A DNA stretch of 64,000 nt, taken from positions 1-64,000 of the forward strand of contig JACQBC010000033.1 of NCBI GenBank assembly GCA_016194635.1, written 5' to 3'. Below are positions 8,943 through 19,965 of the stretch, piece after piece. The notes beneath the pieces are model-generated. The model was not told the origin of the DNA. It did no database searches and worked only from the letters and a program-made list of their open reading frames with translations. This stretch comes from Gammaproteobacteria bacterium (GTDB taxonomy: Bacteria; Pseudomonadota; Gammaproteobacteria; UBA6429; Thiohalophilaceae). The number at the start of each line of letters is the position of its first letter. The stretch's first letter is position 1. The translations under genes and the position numbers were made by a program.

Positions 8943-9180
8943 GTTTACCCCAATGTTTGGGCCGTTCAACGGCGGTGGCGTGTTCGTGCAGTTTGCCGCC
9001 GTTGGCCTGTGATAGGCCAGTACGGATAGCCTTGACCTGCCATTCTTGCAATGCGAGGAATTCCTCAATGGCCTGGGCAGCCGCATAGGACTTGGAACGG
9101 TCGGTAACCTCCGCTAGCACGGATAGGTGTTTGGCGACGTCTTTGGACACACGTACCGAGATCAATATTGTATCTGCCAT
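8932..9180 (-). CDS. ParD-like ribbon-helix-helix antitoxin
   Basis: 82 residues from ATG 9180 (an in-frame ATG at 9207 would add nine). The N-terminal ISVRVSKDVAKHLSVLA is a ribbon-helix-helix DNA-binding segment and SKSYAAAQAIEEFLA forms the following helix; the C-terminal tail would bind the toxin. It overlaps the start of the parE-like gene by 11 bp. Such antitoxins repress their own operon. Because the toxin gene is interrupted, this is probably an orphan antitoxin. Confidence 0.8.
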   Translation of the reverse strand: MADTILISVRVSKDVAKHLSVLAEVTDRSKSYAAAQAIEEFLALQEWQVKAIRTGLSQANGGKLHEHATAVERPKHWGKRGA

Positions 9181-9193
9181 GGGGTCGTAACCT

Positions 9194-9532
9194 TCAGCGC
9201 TTGCCAAGCAGTTTCAACACAACGTATTTGCGTTGCGCGCCGGAGTGTACCGTACATTCCGCCGTATAATCTTCGTAATCAATCCGAAACACCAGGTTCG
9301 TTTTATAATATTCGCCGTCCACCACCGGCGCCTCGCGCCAATTGCGCGGTTGCAGGTTCTGTGCAAGGTAGTGCTGTTCCACCAGGGTTTTACACCACCG
9401 CGATAATTCGTCAGGGGAATCTATGGCTTGCTGATCGTCGTGGGCACTCACCGACAGCGTCCCCAATAAGGTTATACCCAGCAACAAACCCAGTGAAATA
9501 CTATAGTGTATGCGCATCGGCAGGTTATCCAT
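9194..9532 (-). CDS. Small secreted protein of unknown function
   Basis: 112 residues from ATG 9532 (alternatives 9517 and 9568). A hydrophobic signal peptide (SLGLLLGITLLGTLSVSA) is followed by a short domain with Cys residues in RWCKTL and AECTVH, which could form a disulfide. I recognise no family. It sits just upstream of the antitoxin gene on the same strand but its content does not suggest a link. Confidence 0.55.
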   Translation of the reverse strand: MDNLPMRIHYSISLGLLLGITLLGTLSVSAHDDQQAIDSPDELSRWCKTLVEQHYLAQNLQPRNWREAPVVDGEYYKTNLVFRIDYEDYTAECTVHSGAQRKYVVLKLLGKR

Positions 9533-9642
9533 TTCTATAATGTATTCATAGATGATACATAGATTCATAGTTTGCGCAAGTTACCCAGGGTTGCGCTGCA
9601 GTACTAATCGGGATGGGTCTGATTATTACTAAAATAATCAAG

Positions 9643-12275
<2,633 letters not shown>

Positions 12276-12296
12276 TTAATTGAGGAGATACGCACC

Positions 12297-12731
12297 ATGA
12301 TGACTAATCCAGGTAATCGTTTGACACAGGGTCAGTTCTCGTTCTTGCCGGAGCTGACCGATGCGCAGATCACCGCGCAGATCAAGTACGCCTTGAAACA
12401 CGGCTGGGCGGTCAACGTCGAATATACCGACGACCCGCATCCGCGCAACACCTACTGGGAAATGTTCGGCATGCCGATGTTCGATCTCAAGGACCCCGCC
12501 GGGATCCTGCTGGAGATCAACAACTGCCGTAAGACTTTTCCCAATCACTATATACGGGTCACGGCGTTTGACTCGGCGCGCGGCGTTGAATCACCGCGTA
12601 TGTCGTATTTAGTGAATCGGCCGAAGAAAGAACCGGGCTTTGGTCTGGTGCGTCAGGAAAGCGAAGGGCGTAATATTCGCTACACTATCCATTCCTACGC
12701 GACCGACAAACCGGAGAACGAGCGGTACTAA
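12297..12731 (+). CDS. cbbS: RuBisCO small subunit, red-type
   Basis: 144 residues from ATG 12297 with TGAGGAGA at 12281-12288. Contains the small-subunit core LTQGQFSFLPELTDAQI, NVEYTDDPHPRNTYWEMFG and the C-terminal RPKKEPGFGLVRQE region. The extended C-terminus is typical of red-type small subunits, which form a beta-barrel in the solvent channel. 21 bp after cbbL, so co-transcribed and translationally matched for the L8S8 complex. Confidence 0.96.
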   Translation: MMTNPGNRLTQGQFSFLPELTDAQITAQIKYALKHGWAVNVEYTDDPHPRNTYWEMFGMPMFDLKDPAGILLEINNCRKTFPNHYIRVTAFDSARGVESPRMSYLVNRPKKEPGFGLVRQESEGRNIRYTIHSYATDKPENERY

Positions 12732-12743
12732 GTATCAATGCAG

Positions 12744-12900
12744 TACCTCACCCGCTGCCGCAACGCGACAGCCCCCTCTCCCACGAAGCGGGAGAGGGTT
12801 TCCGGTGAGGCTTATATACCAAAGGCGTTGCTCACCCTCTGCCGCGATGTGGCAGACCTCTCCTCCCACCACGTCGGAGAAAGTTGGGCTGAGGGCCGTA
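12744..12900. repeat. Two diverged tandem copies of a palindromic intergenic repeat between cbbS and cbbX
   Basis: Copy A (about 12744-12811) begins CCTCACCCGCTGCCGC and ends GGTGAGG; copy B (about 12831-12900) begins GCTCACCCTCTGCCGC and ends GCTGAGG. Each is itself a hairpin. In copy A, CCCTCTCCC (12774-12782) pairs with GGGAGAGGG (12790-12798) around a 7-base loop. Structures of this kind after cbbS could attenuate or protect the transcript, lowering cbbX relative to cbbLS. No run of T follows, so this is not a classical terminator. Confidence 0.65.
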
Positions 12901-12916
12901 TTTGTGGAGTTGTCCG

Positions 12917-13873
12917 ATGATTGAACCCGACCAAGATGCACTGCCTGAAACCAACGACGCTCTCATTGATCTTGAAGCCGAGCTGCGTGATTCCAATGTT
13001 CAGGAAGTGTTGGACAAGCTCGACCGCGAGTTGATCGGACTCAAACCCGTCAAGACCCGGATCCGCGAAATCGCCGCGCTGTTGCTCGTCGATCGGATGC
13101 GCCGTAAATTTAATCTGACCTCGGCGGCGCCCACGCTGCACATGTGTTTCACCGGCAATCCCGGTACCGGCAAGACCACGGTCGCGATGCGCATGGGGGA
13201 AATTTTAAAACGCCTGGGCTATGCACGCGAAGGGCACTTGGTCACGGTCACGCGCGACGATCTGGTCGGTCAGTACATCGGCCACACCGCGCCCAAGACC
13301 AAGGAAGTCATCAAGAAAGCCATGGGCGGCGTGTTGTTCATTGACGAGGCTTATTACCTTTACAAGCCCGAGAACGAGCGCGACTACGGCGCGGAGTCGA
13401 TCGAGATTCTATTGCAGGTGATGGAAAACAACCGCGACGACTTGGTGGTGATCCTGGCCGGCTACAAGGACAAGATGGACAAGTTTTTCATGAGCAATCC
13501 CGGGATGCGCTCGCGCATCGCGCACCACGTGGATTTCCCTGACTACCGCGCGGAAGAGTTGTTGGCCATCGCTAAACTCATGCTGGCGAGTCAAAACTAC
13601 CGTTTCAGTAACGAGGCCGAGAAGGCATTCGCGGAATATATTCCGCTGCGCATGAAACTCGAACACTTCGCCAATGCGCGTTCGATCCGTAATGCTCTGG
13701 ACCGCGCGCGCTTACGCCAGGCGAATCGCCTGTTCGCGCGCCGCGGCCAGGCACTCACCAAGATGGACCTCATGACGATCGAACCCGATGATATCCGTGC
13801 CTCGCGGGTATTTAAAGAAGGCGCACTGGATCTCGACGGTGACGAGGGCGCCAATGGTACAATTCCGGTGTAA
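12917..13873 (+). CDS. cbbX: Red-type RuBisCO activase CbbX (AAA+)
   Basis: 318 residues from ATG 12917, chosen for GGAG at 12906-12909 (an earlier GTG is in frame). AAA+ motifs: Walker [10 protein letters not shown] at 80-88, Walker [13 protein letters not shown], and the family signature [12 protein letters not shown] pore region. The protein uses ATP to pull on the C-terminal tail of CbbL and remove inhibitory sugar phosphates from the active site. It follows cbbS in the same orientation. Strong family match; partner choice agrees with the form IC enzyme. Confidence 0.95.
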   Translation: MIEPDQDALPETNDALIDLEAELRDSNVQEVLDKLDRELIGLKPVKTRIREIAALLLVDRMRRKFNLTSAAPTLHMCFTGNPGTGKTTVAMRMGEILKRLGYAREGHLVTVTRDDLVGQYIGHTAPKTKEVIKKAMGGVLFIDEAYYLYKPENERDYGAESIEILLQVMENNRDDLVVILAGYKDKMDKFFMSNPGMRSRIAHHVDFPDYRAEELLAIAKLMLASQNYRFSNEAEKAFAEYIPLRMKLEHFANARSIRNALDRARLRQANRLFARRGQALTKMDLMTIEPDDIRASRVFKEGALDLDGDEGANGTIPV

Positions 13874-13963
13874 AAATATCTTCTCTCTGGGAATATGACA
13901 ACAGGCGCGCTCTGGAAAGGGCGAGTGCAGTAACACTGAAACAATACATTTACCGGAGTGTCT

Positions 13964-14281
13964 ATGAGCCCCGCTGATTTACTTCGCGCGATTGAAGAGT
14001 TTTTGGCGGCGCCGGAGCCTGCAGCCCTGCCAGTCTTGATCCAGTCCAGCGTCGATCTCGCCGACATGGTGGGTTGGGCAGCTGGCCCGATCGATCCCCA
14101 AGGCCAGCTGCATACGCGTATCCTCAGTTTGCTGGACAGGCTGCGCACTCGCTACGCGACACAATCCGATGCGAGCCTTGCCGCGCTACACGATGCCTTG
14201 GGTACCCTGGGCGACGCCATCGCGCGTCATGATCGTGATCTCTCGTCGGAACAAGACCCCGATGACGAGGAAACGTACTGA
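13964..14281 (+). CDS. Small protein of unknown function downstream of cbbX
   Basis: 105 residues from ATG 13964 with GGAG at 13954-13957 (a GTG at 13958 is also in frame). No signal peptide or membrane segment; predicted mostly helical, with an acidic tail (SSEQDPDDEET). I recognise no family. It lies 90 bp after cbbX on the same strand and could be part of the cbb transcription unit, but the gap leaves this open. Confidence 0.55.
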   Translation: MSPADLLRAIEEFLAAPEPAALPVLIQSSVDLADMVGWAAGPIDPQGQLHTRILSLLDRLRTRYATQSDASLAALHDALGTLGDAIARHDRDLSSEQDPDDEETY

Positions 14282-14307
14282 ATAGCGTCCCGGCTGGACG
14301 AAGACCA

Positions 14308-14667
14308 ATGTCACAGCGTACTTCGCGTCCCGACCCAATCCGGATTTTTCCAAAAAGCATTACCGCGGACTGCTATAATCGGATCCGTACCCTAACACGG
14401 CATTTAACCTTGCCGCTGCGCGTCGATTTACCCGGGCACCGCGGTTTACAAGCAGTCTTGGACTCTACGGAATGGCTGGTGGTGAATAGTCTTGATCAAG
14501 ATGAATTGATCATGGCATGGATGGATTTCGCCGTGGCGCAACGGCAGGGCTTACAAGAACCGGTGCAATGTCAATTATATTTGTATCACATGCACGCGGG
14601 GTTGATCATGGGGTCGGTCCTGGATGATTTGCTGCAGGCAGTCGAGCGGACCTTCGCGGCGCCATAG
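14308..14667 (+). CDS. Small protein of unknown function, possible cbb operon member
   Basis: 119 residues, no signal peptide. The sequence (LPLRVDLPGHRGLQAVL, LIMAWMDFAVAQRQG, QCQLYLYHMHAGLIMGSVLDD) looks like a folded alpha/beta domain, but I cannot assign it. It begins 26 bp after the preceding small gene. Together the two could form a cbbX-linked pair; nothing in the sequence tells their role. Confidence 0.5.
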   Translation: MSQRTSRPDPIRIFPKSITADCYNRIRTLTRHLTLPLRVDLPGHRGLQAVLDSTEWLVVNSLDQDELIMAWMDFAVAQRQGLQEPVQCQLYLYHMHAGLIMGSVLDDLLQAVERTFAAP

Positions 14668-14810
14668 AAAACACGATCAAGGCTCAAGGGTATCCGATAA
14701 TAACCGTTCTGGATCTTAGGATTAGTACTATTACTGATTAGCCGCTGATCGGCTCGGTGCTATACTGAATCGGTCAAACCGATATTAGTGACAAACCGAG
14801 GATTGTCAGG

Positions 14811-16946
14811 GTGTCCCATTCCGTCACAAAAGTTCAACATCTGACCGGGCTGGTTTTTCTCGCCGCTAGTATTCCGTTACTGCTGTGGCAAGCCTCGCCC
14901 AATCACCAGTACGTATTTTCACCCGAGGCTTATGCTACCGCCCATACTGTGATGGAAACCTTCGCGGTGATTGTCTCGGCGTTAATATTTTTTACCGCCT
15001 ATGGAGAACACGACACCTACCGTTTGACACGCACCATGCTACTGGGCTTCGCGGCGCTGGCGGCCGGGCTGTTCGATATGCTGCACTTGCTTTCCAATGT
15101 CAGCATGCCGTCCTTCGTCAGTGTAAATACTCCCCACAAGTCGATTGTGTTCTGGTTATACGGCCGTGCCGCCATCGGTGTGGGATTGTTGTTGTACGTG
15201 TTGTTGCCGGATAGGGGTTCGCTCAGTCATCGGCAACGCCGCGTTGGCGTGGTGACAACCGTCGCGCTGGTTAGCGTGGTGAGTTATTTTTCATTAACCC
15301 ACCTGAACCAATTGCCCTTAACCTTTATTCCCGGACAGGGCCTGACAACGTTCAAGATTATTCTGGAGTGGGCCTATTTTGTCTTGTACGTAGGCAGCGC
15401 GGGCTTGTTACAGCTGCGCCGTCGTATGATCACCAATTGCGACACGCACAGCTTAGTGCTGGCCTTATTGCTGATGGCCGCTGGCGAATTATTCTTCACG
15501 CTCTACGTCAATACGGGTGATTCAGCCAACCTGATCGGCCATATATATAAAGTCATGGCGTATTATTATCTGTATCGCTCGATCTATGCTGAGGCGATCC
15601 GTTGGCCGTTCGATAGGATCCAACACATCCTGGCCCATGATGAGTTGACCGGTTTACCCAACCGCAAGGCGTTTACCGAACAGCTCGACCGGGCGATCCA
15701 CGCGGCGAAATCCAACACCACCACGCTGGCCGTGTTGTTCATTAATCTGGACCACTTTCAGAACGTCAATGCGGTGTTTGGCCATCAACGCGGCGATATG
15801 CTGTTGATTAATGTAGCCAAGCGCCTCGCCGAGAGCTTGCCTGTCTCCACCTATGTTGCGCGTTTTGGCGGGGATGAGTTCGCGGTATTGATTAACACTA
15901 TCAACGCCAGCCAGGCCGAACAGATCGGCCGGACCTTGCAGCAACATATTGCCCTTGGTTTTGCCTTGGTGAATGATCACGTCGAGATCGGCGCCACTCT
16001 GGGCATTGTTACTTTTCCAGACAACGGCGATTCCGCCAGTATTTTGTTGCAGCACGCGGATCTTGCCCTGCACAGTGCGAAGCACCACGGCCACAATGGG
16101 CTCACGGTCTTCAGCAACGATCTGGCAATGGCGATCAATCGCCGAGCGCAATTGGAGAACGGGTTAAAATTAGCTTTGCAACGCCAAGAGTTCGCGCTGC
16201 ATTATCAACCTAAAGTAGACCTGCGTGACGGCACGATCGTCGGGGTTGAAGCGTTACTGCGTTGGCAGTCTCCTGAACTCGGTACGGTCAGCCCAATGGA
16301 ATTCATTCCCGTCGCCGAGGCCACCGGCCTGATTCTACCCATTGGCGACTGGGTACTACTGCAGGCTTGCCAACAAATACGTGCGTGGCACGACCAGGGT
16401 TTGCCAGTACAGGGTGTGGCGGTCAACCTCTCCACCCGGCAATTTCGTCAGAAAGATTTGGTTGCCCGGATCAGGGACAGCCTACAGAGAACCCAATTAC
16501 CGCCGCGTTTGTTGGAATTGGAAATCACCGAGTCGGCCATCATGGATAACGTTAAGGTCGCGGCCGACATGCTCGCGGAGCTATCGCGCACGGGCATGCG
16601 TATCGCTATCGATGATTTTGGCACCGGTTATTCCTCGCTGGGGTATCTCAAATCCTTCGCAATCCATTCGCTCAAAATAGATCGGGCATTTATCCGCGAT
16701 ATTCCCGACGATACCGACGACGCCACCATTGTACGGATGATTATCGCCCTGGGTAGCAGCCTGGGGCTGCAAGTCGTTGCCGAGGGAGTGGAAACCGCCG
16801 AACAAGTGGCCTACTTGTTGGCAAATCAATGTGATCAAATTCAAGGATATTATTTCAGCCGGCCGTTAACCCCGGTGGCATTCGAGGCGCTGTTGCGTTC
16901 CGGAAAACGTTTGCAACTGCCGCTTCCGGCGGCAACTCCTAACTAG
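14811..16946 (+). CDS. Membrane MASE3-GGDEF-EAL protein, c-di-GMP turnover
   Basis: 711 residues from GTG 14811. Six or seven hydrophobic segments (about 10-270) form a MASE3-type sensor membrane domain with the family-like AGLFDMLHLLSN segment. A GGDEF domain follows (DELTGLPNRKAF; signature FGGDEF intact) and then an EAL domain (VEALLRW, LEITESA, IDDFGTGYSSL, DRAFI, VAEGVET). Both halves keep their catalytic motifs, so diguanylate cyclase and phosphodiesterase activity are both possible; which dominates cannot be told. The gene stands alone, with TGCTATACT at 14758-14766 as a possible extended -10. Confidence 0.92.
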   Translation: MSHSVTKVQHLTGLVFLAASIPLLLWQASPNHQYVFSPEAYATAHTVMETFAVIVSALIFFTAYGEHDTYRLTRTMLLGFAALAAGLFDMLHLLSNVSMPSFVSVNTPHKSIVFWLYGRAAIGVGLLLYVLLPDRGSLSHRQRRVGVVTTVALVSVVSYFSLTHLNQLPLTFIPGQGLTTFKIILEWAYFVLYVGSAGLLQLRRRMITNCDTHSLVLALLLMAAGELFFTLYVNTGDSANLIGHIYKVMAYYYLYRSIYAEAIRWPFDRIQHILAHDELTGLPNRKAFTEQLDRAIHAAKSNTTTLAVLFINLDHFQNVNAVFGHQRGDMLLINVAKRLAESLPVSTYVARFGGDEFAVLINTINASQAEQIGRTLQQHIALGFALVNDHVEIGATLGIVTFPDNGDSASILLQHADLALHSAKHHGHNGLTVFSNDLAMAINRRAQLENGLKLALQRQEFALHYQPKVDLRDGTIVGVEALLRWQSPELGTVSPMEFIPVAEATGLILPIGDWVLLQACQQIRAWHDQGLPVQGVAVNLSTRQFRQKDLVARIRDSLQRTQLPPRLLELEITESAIMDNVKVAADMLAELSRTGMRIAIDDFGTGYSSLGYLKSFAIHSLKIDRAFIRDIPDDTDDATIVRMIIALGSSLGLQVVAEGVETAEQVAYLLANQCDQIQGYYFSRPLTPVAFEALLRSGKRLQLPLPAATPN

Positions 16947-17012
16947 CCCCGTGATTATCGAAGGTTGCCGTAAATCCTTCTGCGCATGGCGGGAGACAGG
17001 GACGAGGGGTAT

Positions 17013-17435
17013 TTAGTCATCCACATGACCAACCCGTCGTCGCGAGGTTTTCAATTTGCCGCGCTGGTTCTTGGCATCCACGCGTTTTTTCTTGGCGGAT
17101 CTACTGGGTTTGGTGGCGCGGCGTTTTTTACGAGTAAGCGTGACGCTTTTGATTAACTCCGCCAGGCGTTGTAACGCGGCTTGTTTATTCTGTTCCTGCC
17201 CGCGGTGGGCCTGCGCCTTGATCACGATGGCGCCATCGTTAGTAATGCGTTGGTCGTTCAACATTAACAAGCGTTGTTTATAAACATCGGCCAGGGAGGA
17301 GGCACGAATATTAAAGCGCAGGTGTATCGCCGAGGCGACCTTATTGACGTTCTGACCGCCCGCGCCCTGCGAACGCACGGCGTGGATTTCAATTTCACTC
17401 AAGGGGATGCGTACATGCGGCGTGATAATCAACAT
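17013..17435 (-). CDS. arfB: Ribosome rescue peptidyl-tRNA hydrolase ArfB (YaeJ)
   Basis: 140 residues. SQGAGGQNVNKV carries the GGQ motif (26-28) of class I release-factor-like hydrolases. There is no codon-recognition domain and the C-terminal tail is strongly basic (RKKRRATKPSRSAKKKR), as required to enter the empty mRNA channel. Length matches the family. It frees ribosomes stalled on truncated mRNA. Convergent with the GGDEF-EAL gene; it follows the receiver-like gene by only 4 bp on the minus strand. Confidence 0.93.
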   Translation of the reverse strand: MLIITPHVRIPLSEIEIHAVRSQGAGGQNVNKVASAIHLRFNIRASSLADVYKQRLLMLNDQRITNDGAIVIKAQAHRGQEQNKQAALQRLAELIKSVTLTRKKRRATKPSRSAKKKRVDAKNQRGKLKTSRRRVGHVDD

Positions 17436-17439
17436 ACAA

Positions 17440-17817
17440 CTATGACGTTAATATCCTTGCAAGGGCGGTTTCGTCCACGGGATAGACCATAATCGCGTGC
17501 AAGGGAATGATCGAGTTCAGCTTATCAACGTACTGGCGCTCGGTCTTCTCTACCAGTACGACCACCTTGGTCTGAGGCGCATAGCGTTGCAGGCTGTAAA
17601 GGAACACGTCGAGATTGCTGATGTTCACCCCCGCGTAGTTATTGCCGTAACCGTAGATAAAATCAGCAATCACAACATCCGGGGCTTGCTGCTTCAATTG
17701 GGCCAGCGCCTTGCGCATCGAGCTGAACTTCTGTTCCTTGAGACCCAAGCGCTCGTACAGCGGTGACAGGTTCGGGTGAACAGGGGATTCTATAATAGAA
17801 TATAACGTCGGCATCAA
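17440..17817 (-). CDS. Receiver-like protein of unknown function
   Basis: 125 residues with an alpha/beta pattern like a response-regulator receiver: the APDVVIADFIYG segment is placed where the phospho-accepting strand lies, and TKVVVLVEKTER and VYPVDETAL follow. The usual acidic pair at the N-terminus is replaced by IIESP, so it may not be phosphorylated by normal means. ATG 17817 overlaps the stop of the secreted-protein gene upstream by 4 bp. Likely a divergent or pseudo-receiver. Confidence 0.5.
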   Translation of the reverse strand: MMPTLYSIIESPVHPNLSPLYERLGLKEQKFSSMRKALAQLKQQAPDVVIADFIYGYGNNYAGVNISNLDVFLYSLQRYAPQTKVVVLVEKTERQYVDKLNSIIPLHAIMVYPVDETALARILTS

Positions 17818-18206
17818 GGGGAGGGTGTGGGCATTGGTTGTTTCTGGTACAAGGTTTCTTGACCGGATTTGCCGGTGACAATCCGCAGGGTGGTGTGTTG
17901 GGCATCAAAAAAGAAGGTGGCGATCACGTCTTTGCCGTTCTTGCTAAATACCGTGGTGATGCGATCATCGCTGACCACGTACATGCCGTCCACGCGTGCG
18001 CCGTCATGACTGATATTGACCACATCGCCATTGGTCAGAAATTCCAAATAATCCGTGGCGGAACCCTCCGGGTCAAAGCGCATTTTCCACTTCCCAAGCA
18101 CCCAGTTATTGTCACCGGCCCAAGCGAACAGGCTGCCGCCCACTATAATAGTAACTATCAGTGTTAGGCGCGCGTGGTGAGTCAGGCGTTTATAACAATT
18201 TTTCAT
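17814..18206 (-). CDS. Small secreted protein of unknown function
   Basis: 130 residues: basic start, hydrophobic stretch and an AWA-G cleavage region (signal peptide about 1-30), then a short beta-rich domain (LGKWKMRFDPEGSATDYLEF) resembling lipocalin-like 'WKM' domains of unknown function. Its start overlaps the end of the upstream 269-residue gene by 17 bp and its stop overlaps the receiver-like gene by 4 bp, so these are one operon. Function unknown. Confidence 0.55.
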   Translation of the reverse strand: MKNCYKRLTHHARLTLIVTIIVGGSLFAWAGDNNWVLGKWKMRFDPEGSATDYLEFLTNGDVVNISHDGARVDGMYVVSDDRITTVFSKNGKDVIATFFFDAQHTTLRIVTGKSGQETLYQKQPMPTPSP

Positions 18207-18999
18207 ATTCCTTTAATTTTTCTTCGGCGATCGCCTTACGCTGTTTGGCTTCGTCCGCCTTATAACCGTCCGGATGGTCGTTTAAATAGCCGTTGATCTC
18301 ACCAATCAGGTCGCGCAGGTACATTGCTTTCAGCTTAAGTTTCTCCGCCTTCTGATATTCCTGCCATTTTTCTTCGACGTAGCTATAGCCTTTTTTATCC
18401 TTTTCCGTATTAGCGGCTTTCTGCCAATAGACGGCAAGTTCTTTAAGTTTGGCGTTATTCGGGAACGCCACCAAGGCGTCTTCCAGGTATTGAACCACGA
18501 TCGGGGCGTCCGGTAACTGTTTTTGTTCAAAGTACTTCACCAGTTGCGCCTGCGTGTCACCCAACATAATAACACCGAAGTTATCCTTGAAAAAATTACC
18601 GGAGTGGACGTGCAACATGACACCGTCTTTCACCGGTTTATCGAGCGTCAGTTCATACATATCGGGTTTGGCAAGAGGTTTGATATCAAATTTAATCTCA
18701 CGAATGTCAACGATGGTATCGATAGGGCGTAATTCAAAGCTGACACTGTTCTCGTTAAAGTCTTTCATATATACAATTACTTTTAAAGATTGATCGGCCC
18801 GTGTCACGAACGGGATTTCATGGAGATATTTAAAATCGACAAACTGATCGATGTGTGTATAGGGTCCTACCTTGACATAGCCTTTATCCGCGGCGACATA
18901 CACCCCGTAGGTTTCAATACTATCCACGGGTTTTGACCAGCCGGGTAAACTGCCGCAGATTAAAAGCGCCGCGCTTATAAGACGAACTAAGATTTTCAT
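18190..18999 (-). CDS. Secreted protein of unknown function, paralogue 1 of a tandem pair
   Basis: 269 residues with a signal peptide (about 1-22). The next 120 residues are beta-rich (VKVGPYTHIDQFVDFKYL, FELRPIDTIVDIREIKFDI, ELTLDKPVKDGVMLHV) and the C-terminal 100 are helical and Lys/Glu-rich, with a TPR-like look. It is closely similar over its whole length to the neighbour at 19054-19845. RBS region AGGGAGT about 8 bp before ATG 18999. Not recognised; might be an envelope or attachment protein. Confidence 0.6.
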   Translation of the reverse strand: MKILVRLISAALLICGSLPGWSKPVDSIETYGVYVAADKGYVKVGPYTHIDQFVDFKYLHEIPFVTRADQSLKVIVYMKDFNENSVSFELRPIDTIVDIREIKFDIKPLAKPDMYELTLDKPVKDGVMLHVHSGNFFKDNFGVIMLGDTQAQLVKYFEQKQLPDAPIVVQYLEDALVAFPNNAKLKELAVYWQKAANTEKDKKGYSYVEEKWQEYQKAEKLKLKAMYLRDLIGEINGYLNDHPDGYKADEAKQRKAIAEEKLKEYEKLL

Positions 19000-19053
19000 G
19001 CGATACTCCCTCTAGGTGTGTAAAGTTAAATTTTCAGGATCTGTAATTAATGC

Positions 19054-19845
19054 TCACAACAGTTTTTTATATTCCTTGAGTTTTTCTTCGGCGTAGGAGC
19101 TACGCTGCTTGGCCTCGTCGGCCTTGCTACCTTGAGGATGATCGTTCAAGTAGCCGCCGATTTCACCGATCAGTTGTTGTAGGTAGGTCGCCTTCATCTG
19201 AATTTTTTCAGCCTGCTGATACTGTTGCCACTTTTCTTCAACATAGGTATAGCCCTTTAAATCTTTTTCATCCTTGGCGGCCATTCGCCAATAGACGGCG
19301 AGTTCTTTTAGTTGGTTATTATTTGGAAATGCGACTAAGGCATCTTCAAGGTATTGCAGCACAATCACTGCGTCGGGCAACTGTTTTTGTTCAAAATACG
19401 TCAACAGTTGGGTTTGTGTTTCACCTAACATAATTATCCCAAGACCATTGGCGTAGAAACTGTCCGTGCGCACATGCAGCATGACACCCTCCTTAACAGG
19501 TCTGTCAAGTGTTAGTTCGTACATATCGGCCTTGGCTAGGGGTTTGATATCAAATTTGATTTGATAGATATCGATCGTGGTATCAATCGGCCGTAATTCA
19601 AAGACGATGCTGTCTTCAGTGAAAACTTTCTTATACACAATCACTTTCAAAGAGTTATCGGCGCGTAGTACAAAGGGAATGGTATTAAGATATTTAAAAT
19701 CAGCGAACCGATCCGTGTAATCGTAGGACCGTACCTTGACATACCCGTGTTGAGCGACAACATATACCCCGTAGGTTTCTATCACCTGCAGCGGTGTTGA
19801 GTGGTTCATTGTTGGATCGTGTTCTGCGGTAGGATTCATTGCCAT
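19054..19845 (-). CDS. Paralogue 2 of the tandem pair, lacking the signal peptide
   Basis: 263 residues from ATG 19845 (GAGGGC box just upstream). From residue 22 on it closely follows the sequence of the neighbour at 18190-18999 (VIETYGVYVVAQHGYVKVRS, FDIKPLAKADMYELTLD, EEKLKEYKKLL). The first 20 residues have no hydrophobic signal core, unlike paralogue 1, so this copy is probably cytoplasmic unless it is exported another way or a start lies elsewhere. Tandem duplication with loss of the export signal is inferred. Confidence 0.6.
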   Translation of the reverse strand: MAMNPTAEHDPTMNHSTPLQVIETYGVYVVAQHGYVKVRSYDYTDRFADFKYLNTIPFVLRADNSLKVIVYKKVFTEDSIVFELRPIDTTIDIYQIKFDIKPLAKADMYELTLDRPVKEGVMLHVRTDSFYANGLGIIMLGETQTQLLTYFEQKQLPDAVIVLQYLEDALVAFPNNNQLKELAVYWRMAAKDEKDLKGYTYVEEKWQQYQQAEKIQMKATYLQQLIGEIGGYLNDHPQGSKADEAKQRSSYAEEKLKEYKKLL

Positions 19846-19965
19846 GCCCTCATATTAAATGGTGTTAAACCTGGATGCGGATATTTTTATTCAGCGACCG
19901 GGGTAAAGCTAACACACTTCAATAAACTATACCTAGTGAGGCAGGTCCGCGATACCACCTTGCTA

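Noticed and set aside
15654-16151. 165-residue open frame antisense to the GGDEF region
   Set aside because: Explained by codon bias of the plus-strand gene; no family match.
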